The position numbers and the translations under genes were made by a program. The notes under the pieces were generated by a model, which saw only the letters and a program-made list of their open reading frames with translations, made no database searches and had not been told where the DNA came from. From NCBI GenBank assembly GCA_014323935.1, contig JACOND010000002.1, positions 102,680-166,679 on the forward strand: 64,000 bases of DNA, given 5' to 3'. This DNA comes from Bdellovibrionales bacterium. Lineage in GTDB: Bacteria; Bdellovibrionota; Bdellovibrionia; Bdellovibrionales; UBA1609. Numbering within the stretch: position 1 is the first letter of the stretch; every line of letters starts with the position of its first letter. Positions 54,268-63,744 of this stretch are shown here, piece by piece.

Positions 54268-55466
54268 TCTATTTTGACCACAACTCTACCACTTCTTATT
54301 CTCCTTCTGTGAGAAAATACCTTAAACAAGGTATTTTAGAAGATTGGTATAATCCTTCTTCTATTTATTTTAAAGCTCAAAACTTATATCAAAAAATCAG
54401 AGATTGTCGTCAATTTCTTTCAGAGTACTTAAATTGTTCTTCTAAACACTTGTTTTTTACCAGCGGAGCAACGGAATCTATTAATACTATTCTTTCTCTA
54501 GAGACACTAAAACTTCATCAGTTATCTGGTTTTATCAGTTCTTTTTTAGAACATCATGCAACTCTCAAAAGATTGAATTATCTATCTAAGCAAAAAAAAG
54601 AGGTCTCTCTTGTTCATTGGATTACAAGTTATCAAGGAGAAATTGATTTAAATCAATTGGAGAAAATGTGTTTTAAATATCCTAAGTCTCTTTTATCTTT
54701 CTTAAGCGCTAATAATGAAACAGGAGTGATTACAAACATAAAGACTATCCGTCAAATTGCTAAAAAATATCACTGCCTTATTCATGTAGATGCAGTTCAA
54801 TCTTTAGGTAAAGAGCCTGTTGATTTAGAAGACTGGGATGTTGATTTTGTCAGTTTTTCAGGTCATAAAATCGGAGCTATGAAAGGAATTGGTTTATTAT
54901 ATGCTAAAAAAGCTTTTGCTCCTCTTATGCATGGAGGAGGACAAGAAAGAGCTTTAAGACCAGGAACTTACAATTATCCAGCTATTAAATCTTTCAAATT
55001 AGCTGTTCAAGACATTGATTTAAAAAAACAGGATTATGTCAGAAAACTAAGAGATTATTTAGAAGATAAATTATTAACTCTTTCAAAAGAAAGCTTAGAA
55101 AAAAATCTATCAAGCTCTTTTGAAATTAATTGTAAAAATGCCAATCGCTTACCTAATACATCTAATATCTATTGTGCAGGTGTTGAAAATCATGTGCTTG
55201 TATTATCTCTTGCTCAAAAGGGACTATATATTTCATCTGGCTCAGCTTGCAATGAAGGTTCTACTGAACCTTCCCATGTTATAACAATGTTAAATGGCTC
55301 AGCTGATAAAGCTTATGCTAGATCTTGTATTAGGGTCTCTTTATCTCCCTCAAATACAAAACAAGAAGTAGATTTGTTAGAAATCTCTTTAAAGGAAATT
55401 TTGGATAAACATATCTCATCATATCCAAAGAAATTTGAAGGAATTTTAGAATCCTCTAATCTTTAA
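54264..55466 (+). CDS. sspA: SspA, cysteine desulfurase
   Basis: About 400 residues. The TTG at 54264 opens LIYFDHNSTTSYSP as in NifS-type enzymes (a GTG at 54255 is possible). In the GTG numbering the PLP Lys is Lys205 (FSGHKIGAMKG), and the persulfide Cys332 is in SSGSACNEGSTEP; HHATLKRL and HVDAVQSLGKEPVD hold the PLP. It removes sulfur from cysteine for SspD. Generic IscS/NifS is excluded by position: it is coupled to sspE and separated from iron-sulfur genes. Confidence 0.9.
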   Translation: MIYFDHNSTTSYSPSVRKYLKQGILEDWYNPSSIYFKAQNLYQKIRDCRQFLSEYLNCSSKHLFFTSGATESINTILSLETLKLHQLSGFISSFLEHHATLKRLNYLSKQKKEVSLVHWITSYQGEIDLNQLEKMCFKYPKSLLSFLSANNETGVITNIKTIRQIAKKYHCLIHVDAVQSLGKEPVDLEDWDVDFVSFSGHKIGAMKGIGLLYAKKAFAPLMHGGGQERALRPGTYNYPAIKSFKLAVQDIDLKKQDYVRKLRDYLEDKLLTLSKESLEKNLSSSFEINCKNANRLPNTSNIYCAGVENHVLVLSLAQKGLYISSGSACNEGSTEPSHVITMLNGSADKAYARSCIRVSLSPSNTKQEVDLLEISLKEILDKHISSYPKKFEGILESSNL

Positions 55467-55917
55467 TCATCCCTTTAAATAGCTGTATCAATAAAAAAAG
55501 GGAATTTCCGTAGTTAGAAAAAACAATGGTCTTCCTTATTTATTCCATTTGGATAAAAAACCTCAAGATATTTTTTACCATTGTCTGGTCAATAAAAATC
55601 GACACACAGAAACAGAACGAACTTGTTATAAAATTAGAACCATAAAATTCAGGGAACTTTAAGTATATCTAAATTATAAGAGAAAGCTTATTTGAGTAAT
55701 TTATAAATCAAGTTGTCTGCTTGGAAGTAGATTCAATATATAAAGTATGTAACAAGAGGGAATAAAAAACCTTAAAATCCTTTGAAACAAATTGCTGAAA
55801 AAATAAACTTGTCTATCTAATTTGAAAGCTGAAAAATATCAAAAAGACCCCTCTTTTTCAGTAACTATTATTAAATAGAAAAAGAGAGATCTTTTGAACC
55901 AAAAATTAGTTTAAAAC
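55467..55917. other. gap after sspA
   Basis: A 49-codon frame without a start (GLPYLFHLDKKPQDIFYHCL to REL, ending at about 55662) may be a gene remnant. Nothing else recognisable. Confidence 0.3.
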
Positions 55918-56319
55918 TTATTGAAAAATGAGATATCTATAACCTCTATTGCTTGTCTGATAGGGGTTTCTACCTGTAGAATCTTTTATATCTGGATCTG
56001 CTCCTAATTCCATTAATTGATATACATAATCATTACACAAAGTATTATTTCCTCCAGCAAATGCATAATGGAGAGCTGTCCTCCCTTTGTTATCTGTAGC
56101 ATTTACAGGTATTCCTTTACTTATTATTTCCCTTAAATCGTCCATATCAGGTCTAGAAACAAATAGGTTTAGTGTATGACAAGTAGCAATAGCTAAGTGC
56201 AACTCTGTAGCTCCAACCCGTCGAAGAGCATACAAATAATCAGATGCATGAACATGGATACTTATGAAGAGTATTATTACCCCGATTAATTTACATAATT
56301 TCTTTTTAATAAAATTCAT
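55918..56319 (-). CDS. secreted ankyrin-repeat protein
   Basis: 133 residues with a signal peptide (KLIGVIILFISIHVHA). Two to three ankyrin units: TELHLAIATCHTLNLF, GIPVNATDNKGRTALHYAFA and LMELGADPDIKDSTGRNP. ATG has AAAGGAGG upstream. Ankyrin proteins bind other proteins; an exported one suggests contact with a host or prey. A second, broken ankyrin gene lies at 50589. Confidence 0.82.
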   Translation of the reverse strand: MNFIKKKLCKLIGVIILFISIHVHASDYLYALRRVGATELHLAIATCHTLNLFVSRPDMDDLREIISKGIPVNATDNKGRTALHYAFAGGNNTLCNDYVYQLMELGADPDIKDSTGRNPYQTSNRGYRYLIFQ

Positions 56320-56438
56320 CTTACCTCCTTTATTTTATAAGATAGATAAACAATAAACTAAAACAATATTTTTATACAAAAAAATTCAGAAAATTATACG
56401 CTTGATTGCAGTAAATAACCTAGACTATCATTGATCTT

Positions 56439-56946
56439 ATGAAAAAAAAATTTGTTTTAAGTAGTTTTGAGTTTCAAAAATATTTCAATACAGATTTTAA
56501 ATGCTTAAATTTTTTAGAAAAAATTTATTATGAAAAAGACGGAGTAAAATGTGGGCATTGTAGCTCAAAGAATATATCAAAGAAAAACAAAAAAACAGGT
56601 TTTTACTTTTGTAAGAATTGTAATAAAAGGTTTAATGTTAGAACAAACACAATCTTTTACAGATCTAAAATAAAACTTAGTAAATGGTTTTATGCTATCT
56701 ATTTACTACAAACTTCTAGGGGAGGAATTTCAAGTCTTCAATTATCGAAACAAATAAGATTAAGACAAGCAACTGCTTGGTTTATGCTTCACAGAATAAA
56801 AAAAGCTGGTAAAGAAAAAATGATAAAGTGGAGGGGGGGGGTATCGATCTTCAAGTAGATGAGATCTATTTTGGAGAACTGGCTGAAAACAAATCCATAA
56901 CTAAAATTCACCCTGGAAAGAATCAAAGAAATAAGAACTGGTAGTA
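56439..56946 (+). pseudogene. broken IS1595-type transposase
   Basis: The first 139 codons have a zinc ribbon (CGHC...CKNC), FNVRTNTIFYRSKIKLSKWF and LQTSRGGISSLQLSKQIRLR, the IS1595/ISXO2-like start. At a run of nine G (56833-56841) the frame is lost: with ten G it continues LQVDEIYFGELAENK, the first Asp of the DDE core, then stops at 56946. The rest of the catalytic domain is missing. Two errors, so it is dead. Confidence 0.85.
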
Positions 56947-57266
56947 AAGTTAAAATGATACTAAACAGTTGAAAATTTATAGGATAGCATTTAAAAATAT
57001 TAAAAAAAAGCAACCACGAATAATGCGGTTGAAAGTGTTTAGATTGTTATAAACAAGAGAACACATGGGGGGGGTATCATCACTTTTCTAAAAAGCACTT
57101 GAGTAGGGATTGAGATGAATTTGCTTTTAGACTTTATTGAGTTAATTTGTGAAATAGACACTAGGAACAATGTCAATATTTTATATTATATATAATTTTA
57201 TTTCTTTTCTTAATTTAAATTTAAAAATTATATTGACAAACTTATTTTTTTTTATAATCATAAAAA
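56947..57266. other. gap with the end of the decayed insertion sequence
   Basis: A run of eight G at 57067-57074 is followed by TATCATCAC, similar to the GGGGGGGGTATCGATC at 56834, so it may be a partial repeat of the transposase region. No terminal inverted repeats or target duplication were found by eye. A T-rich promoter region precedes grxB. Confidence 0.4.
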
Positions 57267-57965
57267 ATGATTCTTTATATTTATGAACATTGTCCTTACT
57301 GCGTAAAAGCTCGCATGATTTTTGGACTTAAAAAACAAAAGATAAAAATTAAAACTCTTCTTAATGATGATGAAAAAACTCCTCATTCCATGATCGGAGC
57401 TAAGATGGTTCCTATTCTAGAATATGAATCTGGACAATTTATGCCAGAAAGTCTTGATATTATCAATTTCATTGACAAAAAATATCCCCCGCAACAAGTG
57501 CAAAGCACTGAAAGCTCAAAGCTTCTAAACTGGATAAATAAAAACAACCTCCTTTGTTACTCACTAGCTATGCCTCGTTGGGTTCAAGCTCCTTTAGAGG
57601 AATTTAGTACTTCCTCAGCTAAAACTTATTTTGAAAATAAAAAAACAGCTTATATTGGTTCTTTTAAAAAACGTTTAGATGACAGTTCTTTGCTCATAGA
57701 ACAGATGGAAAAAGAACTTGAATCTTTAGAAAATGTTTTAAAGGAAGAATCTCTGTTTTTTGAAGAGAAGATAAGCTTAAATGATTTTCATCTTTTTGCT
57801 TTTTTAAGATCTTTAAGTATTGTAAAGGATTTATCTTTTCCTGAAAAAACTCTGTCTTACATGAAAAATCTATCAAAAGTCTGTCAAATTCTCTTCAGTC
57901 ACCCTAATCTTTTAATTTCTTATTGCATTAAAAGCATTTGTTTAAAAAAATTTATCTTGACTTGA
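57267..57965 (+). CDS. grxB: glutaredoxin 2 (GrxB)
   Basis: 232 residues. Active site CPYC (Cys9, Cys12) after YIYEHCPYC; TVPILEYESG-like cis-Pro region MVPILEYESGQFMPESLDI; a C-terminal GST-like helical domain (WINKNNLLCYSLAMPRW). It reduces disulfides with glutathione. Longer than the 215 of E. coli by a basic tail. Confidence 0.92.
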   Translation: MILYIYEHCPYCVKARMIFGLKKQKIKIKTLLNDDEKTPHSMIGAKMVPILEYESGQFMPESLDIINFIDKKYPPQQVQSTESSKLLNWINKNNLLCYSLAMPRWVQAPLEEFSTSSAKTYFENKKTAYIGSFKKRLDDSSLLIEQMEKELESLENVLKEESLFFEEKISLNDFHLFAFLRSLSIVKDLSFPEKTLSYMKNLSKVCQILFSHPNLLISYCIKSICLKKFILT

Positions 57966-57994
57966 TTTGTAAAAAAAAGAAAATCTACCAATTA

Positions 57995-58339
57995 ATGACA
58001 GGTTGGATCACTTTAGAAGAATATTCAAAACAAGAAAGAATAAGTCTTTCAAATCTTCATGAAAAGATCAAAAACTTAGAAATACCCTATAAACTAGAAG
58101 AGGGACAGTATTTTATAAAGTTAGAAGAAACAAAGGAAAATAAAATTAACCAAAAAGAAAAGGAAATAAAAATTCTAAAATCAGACAAAGAAGATCTTTT
58201 AAGTTTAGTTTCTCTTTTAGAAAGCAAAAATGAAGAATTAGAAATTTATTTTAAATCTTTAAAAAATGATTACACAGATCTTCTGCAACTCCTATCTTTT
58301 TTAGAAACAGAAAATAAGAAGTGGAAACAACAGGTATAA
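57995..58339 (+). CDS. small protein with helix-turn-helix-like start and coiled coil
   Basis: The ATG at 57995 opens MTGWITLEEYSKQERISLSN, resembling an excisionase/MerR-type DNA-binding helix-turn-helix (W-x-T-x-x-E-Y-x-x-x-x-x-I-S). A longer reading from 57938 would overlap grxB. About 114 residues; residues 55-110 form a coiled coil with Leu repeats (DKEDLLSLVSLLESK). A small DNA-binding or scaffold protein is possible. Converges with lon. Confidence 0.55.
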   Translation: MTGWITLEEYSKQERISLSNLHEKIKNLEIPYKLEEGQYFIKLEETKENKINQKEKEIKILKSDKEDLLSLVSLLESKNEELEIYFKSLKNDYTDLLQLLSFLETENKKWKQQV

Positions 58340-58378
58340 AAAAACTCCTGTCTTTATTAATAAAAAGCTAAAAAACAG

Positions 58379-60739
58379 TTAAGCCACAGTATCTTTTATT
58401 TCTTCATTAGAAAAATACTCTCCTAATTTTGATTTAGAAGCGGGTTCAAAAAGAAGAACATGTTTAAAAACTTCAGATAAATGAGATACAAGTATAATTT
58501 TCATGCTCTGTCTTATTTCAACAGGAACCTCATCTAAATCTTTTAAATTTTTATCAGGTAAAATCACTGTTTGAATACCATTGTTAAAAGCAGCTAAGAC
58601 TTTTTCTTTAATACCTCCTACAGGTAAAACGCGACCAGATAAAGTGATTTCACCTGTCATTGCTAAAGTGTTTTTAATAGGAACATCTGTAACTAAAGAA
58701 AGTAAGGAACTCGCTATAGCTATTCCTGCTGAAGGTCCATCTTTAGGAACAGCTCCTCCTGGAACATGAATATGAATTTCATGTTTATCAAAAGAAATCT
58801 GTTTCAAATTCATTTTCTGAACATAAGATTTAATATAAGATAATGAAGCTTGAGCCGACTCTCTCATAACTTCCCCGAGTTTTCCTGTTAAAATAAGATT
58901 AGATTTTTGACTTTTAACCTTGATAGATTCAATAGGGAGAACTTCTCCTCCCGCTTCTGTCCAGGCTAAACCTGTTACAAATCCAATTTCTGGAGTCTTT
59001 AAATTTTCCTCTTTGTAAAAAAGAGGAGAACCTAAAAAGCTTTCAACTTGTTTTTTATTAAAAAACTGTTTTTCTTTTTCTCCTAAAACAAATTTTTTAG
59101 CTGTTTTTCTGCAAAGACTAGCTAAACTGCGACTTAAATTCCTCAATCCCGCTTCTCTCGTATAAGATTGAATTAAAAAATTAAGAGCAGAAGGTTCTAA
59201 GTTAATATGCTCTTTTGGTAAACCATTATTTTCTAATTCTTTTGAGATTAAATATTTATTCACAATCTGTTTCTTTTCTTCTAAAGTATAACCAGGTAAA
59301 CGAATCACCTCTAAACGATCCCTCAAAGCAGGAGGAATGTTTTGAATTAAATTAGCTGTTGCAATAAAAAAGACTTGAGATAAATCAAAATCTACATTTA
59401 AATAATGATCTCTAAAGGTTTTATTTTGCTCTTGATCTAAAACTTCAAGCAGAGCAGCACTAGGATCTCCTTTAAAATCAGAACAAAGTTTATCTATTTC
59501 ATCTAAAACAATAACCGGATTTTTTGTTTTACAAGTTTTAAGGGCTTGAATGATTCGACCTGGCATAGAACCTACATAAGTCCTGCGATGACCTCGAATC
59601 TCTGATTCATCTTTGACTCCTCCTAGAGATATACGGTGATAAGTTCGACCTAAAGCTTTTGCAACACTTCGACCTAAGGATGTTTTTCCAACTCCAGGAG
59701 GTCCGGCAAAACAAAGAATAGGTCCTTTTAAAGCATTAGGTTTTAAATGACAAACAGCTAAAAATTCTAAAATTCTTTCTTTTATTTTTTCAAGCCCATG
59801 ATGATCTTCATTCAATATTCTCTCTGCATTTTTAATATCTAAGTTATCTTCACTTACATCATTCCATGGAAGATCTAAAATCCAATCCAAATAATTTCTT
59901 ATAATACTTGCTTCTGAACTTTCCATATGCATTTTTTCTAAACGGTTCAATTGCCTTAAAGTTTCTTTTTTTACAAACCCCGGTAAATCTTTTTGATCTA
60001 AATTCTCTTTATAGTTTCTCACTTCTTCTTTTTTATAAGGATTTAAAGTTTTATGAGAATTTAAATTCTCAGAAGAAGGAGAAAGAGAATGAGATAAAGG
60101 ATTTTTAATTAAACTCTTCAGCCGCCCCTGAAGATTTGACATTTCCAAATCCTCTTTAAAGATTCGGTGAGTTTCTTTAAGTCTTTCTTCAACATCTGAT
60201 ATTTCTAAAAACTTTTGAAGAGTTTTTGTATTCACCTCTAACTGAGAAACCAACATCTCACAAAAAGAACTTGGATCTTCAACTGTTCTCAAAACTGTTA
60301 CTGTTTGTTGAGATAAACTTTCTAATTTATCTAAAGATTGTTTTATATCCTCAAACAAAAGCTTTTGTCTTTCAGAAAATTTTACTTCCCTTTCTTTAAA
60401 AGATTTTAAATGAACAAAACCATCCTTTTCTAAACTTTCAATTCTTGCTTTATAGAGGCCTTGCACCAATATTTTTAAAGAATTTTCAGCATTGAGTTTT
60501 TTTATTCTCATAACTAAAGCAACACAACCGGTTTTATAAACTTCTTTTGCATCCTTTAAAGGAGGGGAATCTTTTAAACAAGATAAAAAAACCAACTGTT
60601 TACCTTCAAAAGCTTTTTGCACCAGCTTTTTAGCTGACTCTGTATTGATATAAACAGAAAGTATAGACTGTGGGAAAATCACAGTATCTTTTAAAGAAAT
60701 CAAAGGTAATTTTGTTGCACCAATATGTTTTTCATTCAT
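58379..60739 (-). CDS. lon: Lon ATP-dependent protease
   Basis: About 786 residues from the ATG at 60739 (AAAGGAG eight bases upstream; TTG at 60745 less likely). LON substrate domain to about 205, AAA+ domain with GPPGVGKTS and VIVLDEIDKL, then the serine-lysine protease domain with KDGPSAGIA (catalytic Ser) and KEKVLAAFNNGI (Lys). Degrades damaged and regulatory proteins. A coiled linker is normal. Converges with the coiled-coil gene. Confidence 0.96.
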   Translation of the reverse strand: MNEKHIGATKLPLISLKDTVIFPQSILSVYINTESAKKLVQKAFEGKQLVFLSCLKDSPPLKDAKEVYKTGCVALVMRIKKLNAENSLKILVQGLYKARIESLEKDGFVHLKSFKEREVKFSERQKLLFEDIKQSLDKLESLSQQTVTVLRTVEDPSSFCEMLVSQLEVNTKTLQKFLEISDVEERLKETHRIFKEDLEMSNLQGRLKSLIKNPLSHSLSPSSENLNSHKTLNPYKKEEVRNYKENLDQKDLPGFVKKETLRQLNRLEKMHMESSEASIIRNYLDWILDLPWNDVSEDNLDIKNAERILNEDHHGLEKIKERILEFLAVCHLKPNALKGPILCFAGPPGVGKTSLGRSVAKALGRTYHRISLGGVKDESEIRGHRRTYVGSMPGRIIQALKTCKTKNPVIVLDEIDKLCSDFKGDPSAALLEVLDQEQNKTFRDHYLNVDFDLSQVFFIATANLIQNIPPALRDRLEVIRLPGYTLEEKKQIVNKYLISKELENNGLPKEHINLEPSALNFLIQSYTREAGLRNLSRSLASLCRKTAKKFVLGEKEKQFFNKKQVESFLGSPLFYKEENLKTPEIGFVTGLAWTEAGGEVLPIESIKVKSQKSNLILTGKLGEVMRESAQASLSYIKSYVQKMNLKQISFDKHEIHIHVPGGAVPKDGPSAGIAIASSLLSLVTDVPIKNTLAMTGEITLSGRVLPVGGIKEKVLAAFNNGIQTVILPDKNLKDLDEVPVEIRQSMKIILVSHLSEVFKHVLLFEPASKSKLGEYFSNEEIKDTVA

Positions 60740-60899
60740 AATCAACTCCTTTACCTTTTTAATCGGAGACTTTTAGAAAAGCTTTAGGGGATAGAGGTCT
60801 AGTTTTTAAGTTTTGATAAATACAGACCTTTAGCAGATACTGAAAAACATATTCATTAAAAAAATAATCCTTTTGAAAAAGTTTAGATAATTTATTACT

Positions 60900-62810
60900 T
60901 TAAGGTTTAGCTGATATTTTGTACACCTGTACAGGATATTGAAAAACCTGATCTTTTGAAACAGACAAAGTGCCATAAGCTCCTTTAAAATTTTTAATCT
61001 GACTCAATCTATTTTTTAACTTCAAACGAGATGTATCTTTAATATTTAAAGCTTTTTTTAAAAAAACAGTTGTATTATAAGCTTTTTGTTCAAAATGACC
61101 AGGAACTTGATTGTAATTTTTAATAAATTCCCTATAAAACAAGCTTTGGTTTTTTTGTTTTTCAAGATTAACAAAAACAATAGAAAAATCTTTACTAGGT
61201 TTAATCTGATTTACATTCCATAAATTCAAACCCACTAAATAAATATCTTTTAAACCAAAATATTTAAGATAATCTTGTATTTTTAAAAGACTTTTTGAAG
61301 AATCAGGAATAAAAAGAGCTGAAAAATCTTTTTTAAAGCTCAACACATTTTCAGGCTTCAATTTCTTAGAACGAGGGGATAAAGAAGGATTCTCCTTTAA
61401 TATCTGTTTTTTTAATTTTTCAAATTCCTCTCTTCTACCTCTTAACGTAAGGTGAAGAATTTCTTTAACTTCTTCTTTAAAATCAACCTCATCTAATTTA
61501 TATTCTACTTTCCTTGTAATAAGTCCTCCGGTTTGTTGAAAACTCTCTTCAAAAAAATCCTTATATTTTTTTCCATAAGAATCATCGGGATACATGATAG
61601 CTACTTTTTTTATTTTTAATTTTTCTCTTAGTTCTTGAATAAGAGGAGTTAATAGTTGCTTAGAATTCACTGCATTTTGAAAAACAAAACTTCTATTTTT
61701 AGTTAATCCAGGATCTTGTGAAAATAGCACAGTAGGGATAAAAAATTCTTCGGCTTTTTCTGCCATAACTTCAGCGACCTCACTACTTAAACCTCCTATT
61801 AAAGCCGTTACATGATGTTTATAAAAAAAATCTTCTATGTGAGTTCTTACAACATCTCTATGATTCTTACTATCTACAACAAGAAGTTGAAAAGGGCTGT
61901 CTTTATCTATATTAAAACCTAAAACCAAAGCTCTTAAAATTTTTTCACCCAAGAGCTTTCTTTTTCCACTTAGAGGCAAAATAACTCCTATTAAAGTAGG
62001 GTTGGTTTTGTTAATTTTTTGTATTAAAGTTAAAGTCACTCTTATTTTTTTTTTAAGCGGTTCAAAAAGAAGAGAAGATAAAGCTTTATTTAATTTTTTT
62101 TCTGCTAAAGCAAACTGTTTATTTTCAAAATAGTAAAAACCAATCTTATAATTCAAATAAGAACTAAATTCAGGGAATAAATGAGCTTTTAAAGCATAAT
62201 TTAATTTTTCTTTAAAAGGCATTTTATCAATCAATTTAATACCTTTTAATAACCATTTTTTTTTCTCAAAAACATGAGTTTCTAATTCTGATAAAGAAGA
62301 AAAAATCATTAGCTTTTCTTTCTTCCAATTTTTTTTATTTTTTATCAAATCCCACTGTAAAAGAAGAGCTTTTCTTTTATCCTCTTTTTTCACTTTAGAG
62401 TTTTTTATAAACTTTTGTAAATTTTCAAAAGCAAGAGATACTTTTTTCATCTTAAAATAACATTTTGCTGATTCTCGGTAAGCTCTCCATGACGGACTAT
62501 AAAAAAAAGAAGATTTAACAATTTTATGATAAATCAAACAAGCTCTTTTGTTGTTGTTGTTTTCTAAAAATAAATCAGCTTTTAAAAAATAAGCTAAAAG
62601 AGCGATTTGCTTATCTTGATTTTCTTTAATAAATTGATCGATCTGTTCAATTCGTTTTTCAAAAGGAAGGTCTTTTTGATTTTTTATTTGTGTCCAACTC
62701 ATTTCTAGATTCGAAGAAGGTTGCTGTGATTTTTTCTTCTCATTCACGGAAGATTTTTCTATTAAATGACAAGAGACTAAAAAAAAGGAAAAGAAAAAGA
62801 ATTTTTTCAT
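60900..62810 (-). CDS. LpoA-like / periplasmic-binding-fold lipoprotein
   Basis: 636 residues with lipobox VSC (Cys14). Residues about 25-250 are TPR-like helices (RACLIYHKIVKS, EKKLNKALSS). Residues about 275-636 form a type I periplasmic-binding fold: IGVILPLSGKRKLLGEKILR, ALIGGLSSEVAEVMAEKAEE, VAIMYPDDSYGKKYKDFFEE. This is the layout of LpoA-type penicillin-binding-protein activators, which are bigger on the TPR side, though similar proteins are called ABC substrate-binding. Its start overlaps the dnaJ stop as ATGA, so it is in the grpE-dnaJ operon. Confidence 0.75.
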   Translation of the reverse strand: MKKFFFFSFFLVSCHLIEKSSVNEKKKSQQPSSNLEMSWTQIKNQKDLPFEKRIEQIDQFIKENQDKQIALLAYFLKADLFLENNNNKRACLIYHKIVKSSFFYSPSWRAYRESAKCYFKMKKVSLAFENLQKFIKNSKVKKEDKRKALLLQWDLIKNKKNWKKEKLMIFSSLSELETHVFEKKKWLLKGIKLIDKMPFKEKLNYALKAHLFPEFSSYLNYKIGFYYFENKQFALAEKKLNKALSSLLFEPLKKKIRVTLTLIQKINKTNPTLIGVILPLSGKRKLLGEKILRALVLGFNIDKDSPFQLLVVDSKNHRDVVRTHIEDFFYKHHVTALIGGLSSEVAEVMAEKAEEFFIPTVLFSQDPGLTKNRSFVFQNAVNSKQLLTPLIQELREKLKIKKVAIMYPDDSYGKKYKDFFEESFQQTGGLITRKVEYKLDEVDFKEEVKEILHLTLRGRREEFEKLKKQILKENPSLSPRSKKLKPENVLSFKKDFSALFIPDSSKSLLKIQDYLKYFGLKDIYLVGLNLWNVNQIKPSKDFSIVFVNLEKQKNQSLFYREFIKNYNQVPGHFEQKAYNTTVFLKKALNIKDTSRLKLKNRLSQIKNFKGAYGTLSVSKDQVFQYPVQVYKISAKP

Positions 62811-63742
62811 AAAGAATGATATTGGACTTTAAGTTTTTGAACCTGTTTTTGAAACTTTAAAACCTTGGGATATAAAAAAGAATTCTTACTTAATTCTTCA
62901 ATATACTGTTTTTTTTCTTTGAGAGAAAGATTTTTCATAACTTCTTTTATATCTAATCTTGAATCTAAAGGATAATCTATCAAAATTTTTATAAATAAAT
63001 CTCCTTTTTCTCCCTTTAAATTCTTATAAAGTCCTAAACCTTTAACTTGTAACATCTGTTTATCTAAAAGCGGAGGCTTCACTTGAAGCTTTAAAGTACT
63101 ATAGGGAGATAAGGTTTTCAACTCTTTATCTTGAAAAGCAGAAACAACAGAAATAGGTTGCTCTAAAATTAAATCATAAGCATTATCTAGCAACTTAAAC
63201 AGACTGTGAGGATGAAAAATAATTTTAACATAAAGGTCTCCAAATTCACCTAAACCTTCTGTTCCACCTTCCCCTTTAAACATCAAACGTGTTTTCTCTT
63301 TTGTCCCTACAGGAATTTGAAAAGAAAAAGAACTTTTCTTTTTTTTTCCATTAATAGGTTTAAAATAACAAATCTTCTTTTGAAGAGATTGACACACTTC
63401 TTCTAAGGAAACTTTAACACAAACTTCTAAATCAATACCCTTTTCAATTTGAACTCTTGAATCGAGAAAAGGAGAAGGATTTAAAAATAATTTTTTAAAT
63501 CCTTCTTTCTTTTTTAATTTTATATCAAATGATCTTCTTTTTTTTGGATCTCTTAAAACTTCCCAAGCTGAATTAAGTTGCTGAAATTTTTTTTCTGATA
63601 AACGATTCCCCCTATTTTTATCTGGATGATAAATCTTAGCTAAGCTTAAAAAAGCTTTTTTTATCTCCTCTTGTGTAGCTGAAGAAGATACATTTAAGAC
63701 CAAGTAATAATTAACAAGAGCTTCTTTTTCATCAGACATCAT
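62807..63742 (-). CDS. DnaJ-like (CbpA-type) co-chaperone
   Basis: 311 residues: J domain at 10-75 with HPD (39-41, KIYHPDKNRG), then the C-terminal peptide-binding domains directly (VCVKVSLEEVCQSLQKKICY, GDLYVKIIFHPHSLFKLL, GDLFIKILIDYPL). No G/F-rich linker or Cys-rich zinc domain is present, so it is DnaJ-B/CbpA-like. It activates DnaK and delivers substrates. Between grpE and the lipoprotein. Confidence 0.9.
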   Translation of the reverse strand: MMSDEKEALVNYYLVLNVSSSATQEEIKKAFLSLAKIYHPDKNRGNRLSEKKFQQLNSAWEVLRDPKKRRSFDIKLKKKEGFKKLFLNPSPFLDSRVQIEKGIDLEVCVKVSLEEVCQSLQKKICYFKPINGKKKKSSFSFQIPVGTKEKTRLMFKGEGGTEGLGEFGDLYVKIIFHPHSLFKLLDNAYDLILEQPISVVSAFQDKELKTLSPYSTLKLQVKPPLLDKQMLQVKGLGLYKNLKGEKGDLFIKILIDYPLDSRLDIKEVMKNLSLKEKKQYIEELSKNSFLYPKVLKFQKQVQKLKVQYHSL

Positions 63743-63744
63743 TT

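Noticed and set aside
54264..55466. Housekeeping IscS/NifS
   Set aside because: It is coupled to sspE and no isc, suf or tRNA-thiolation gene is adjacent; it could still serve both roles.
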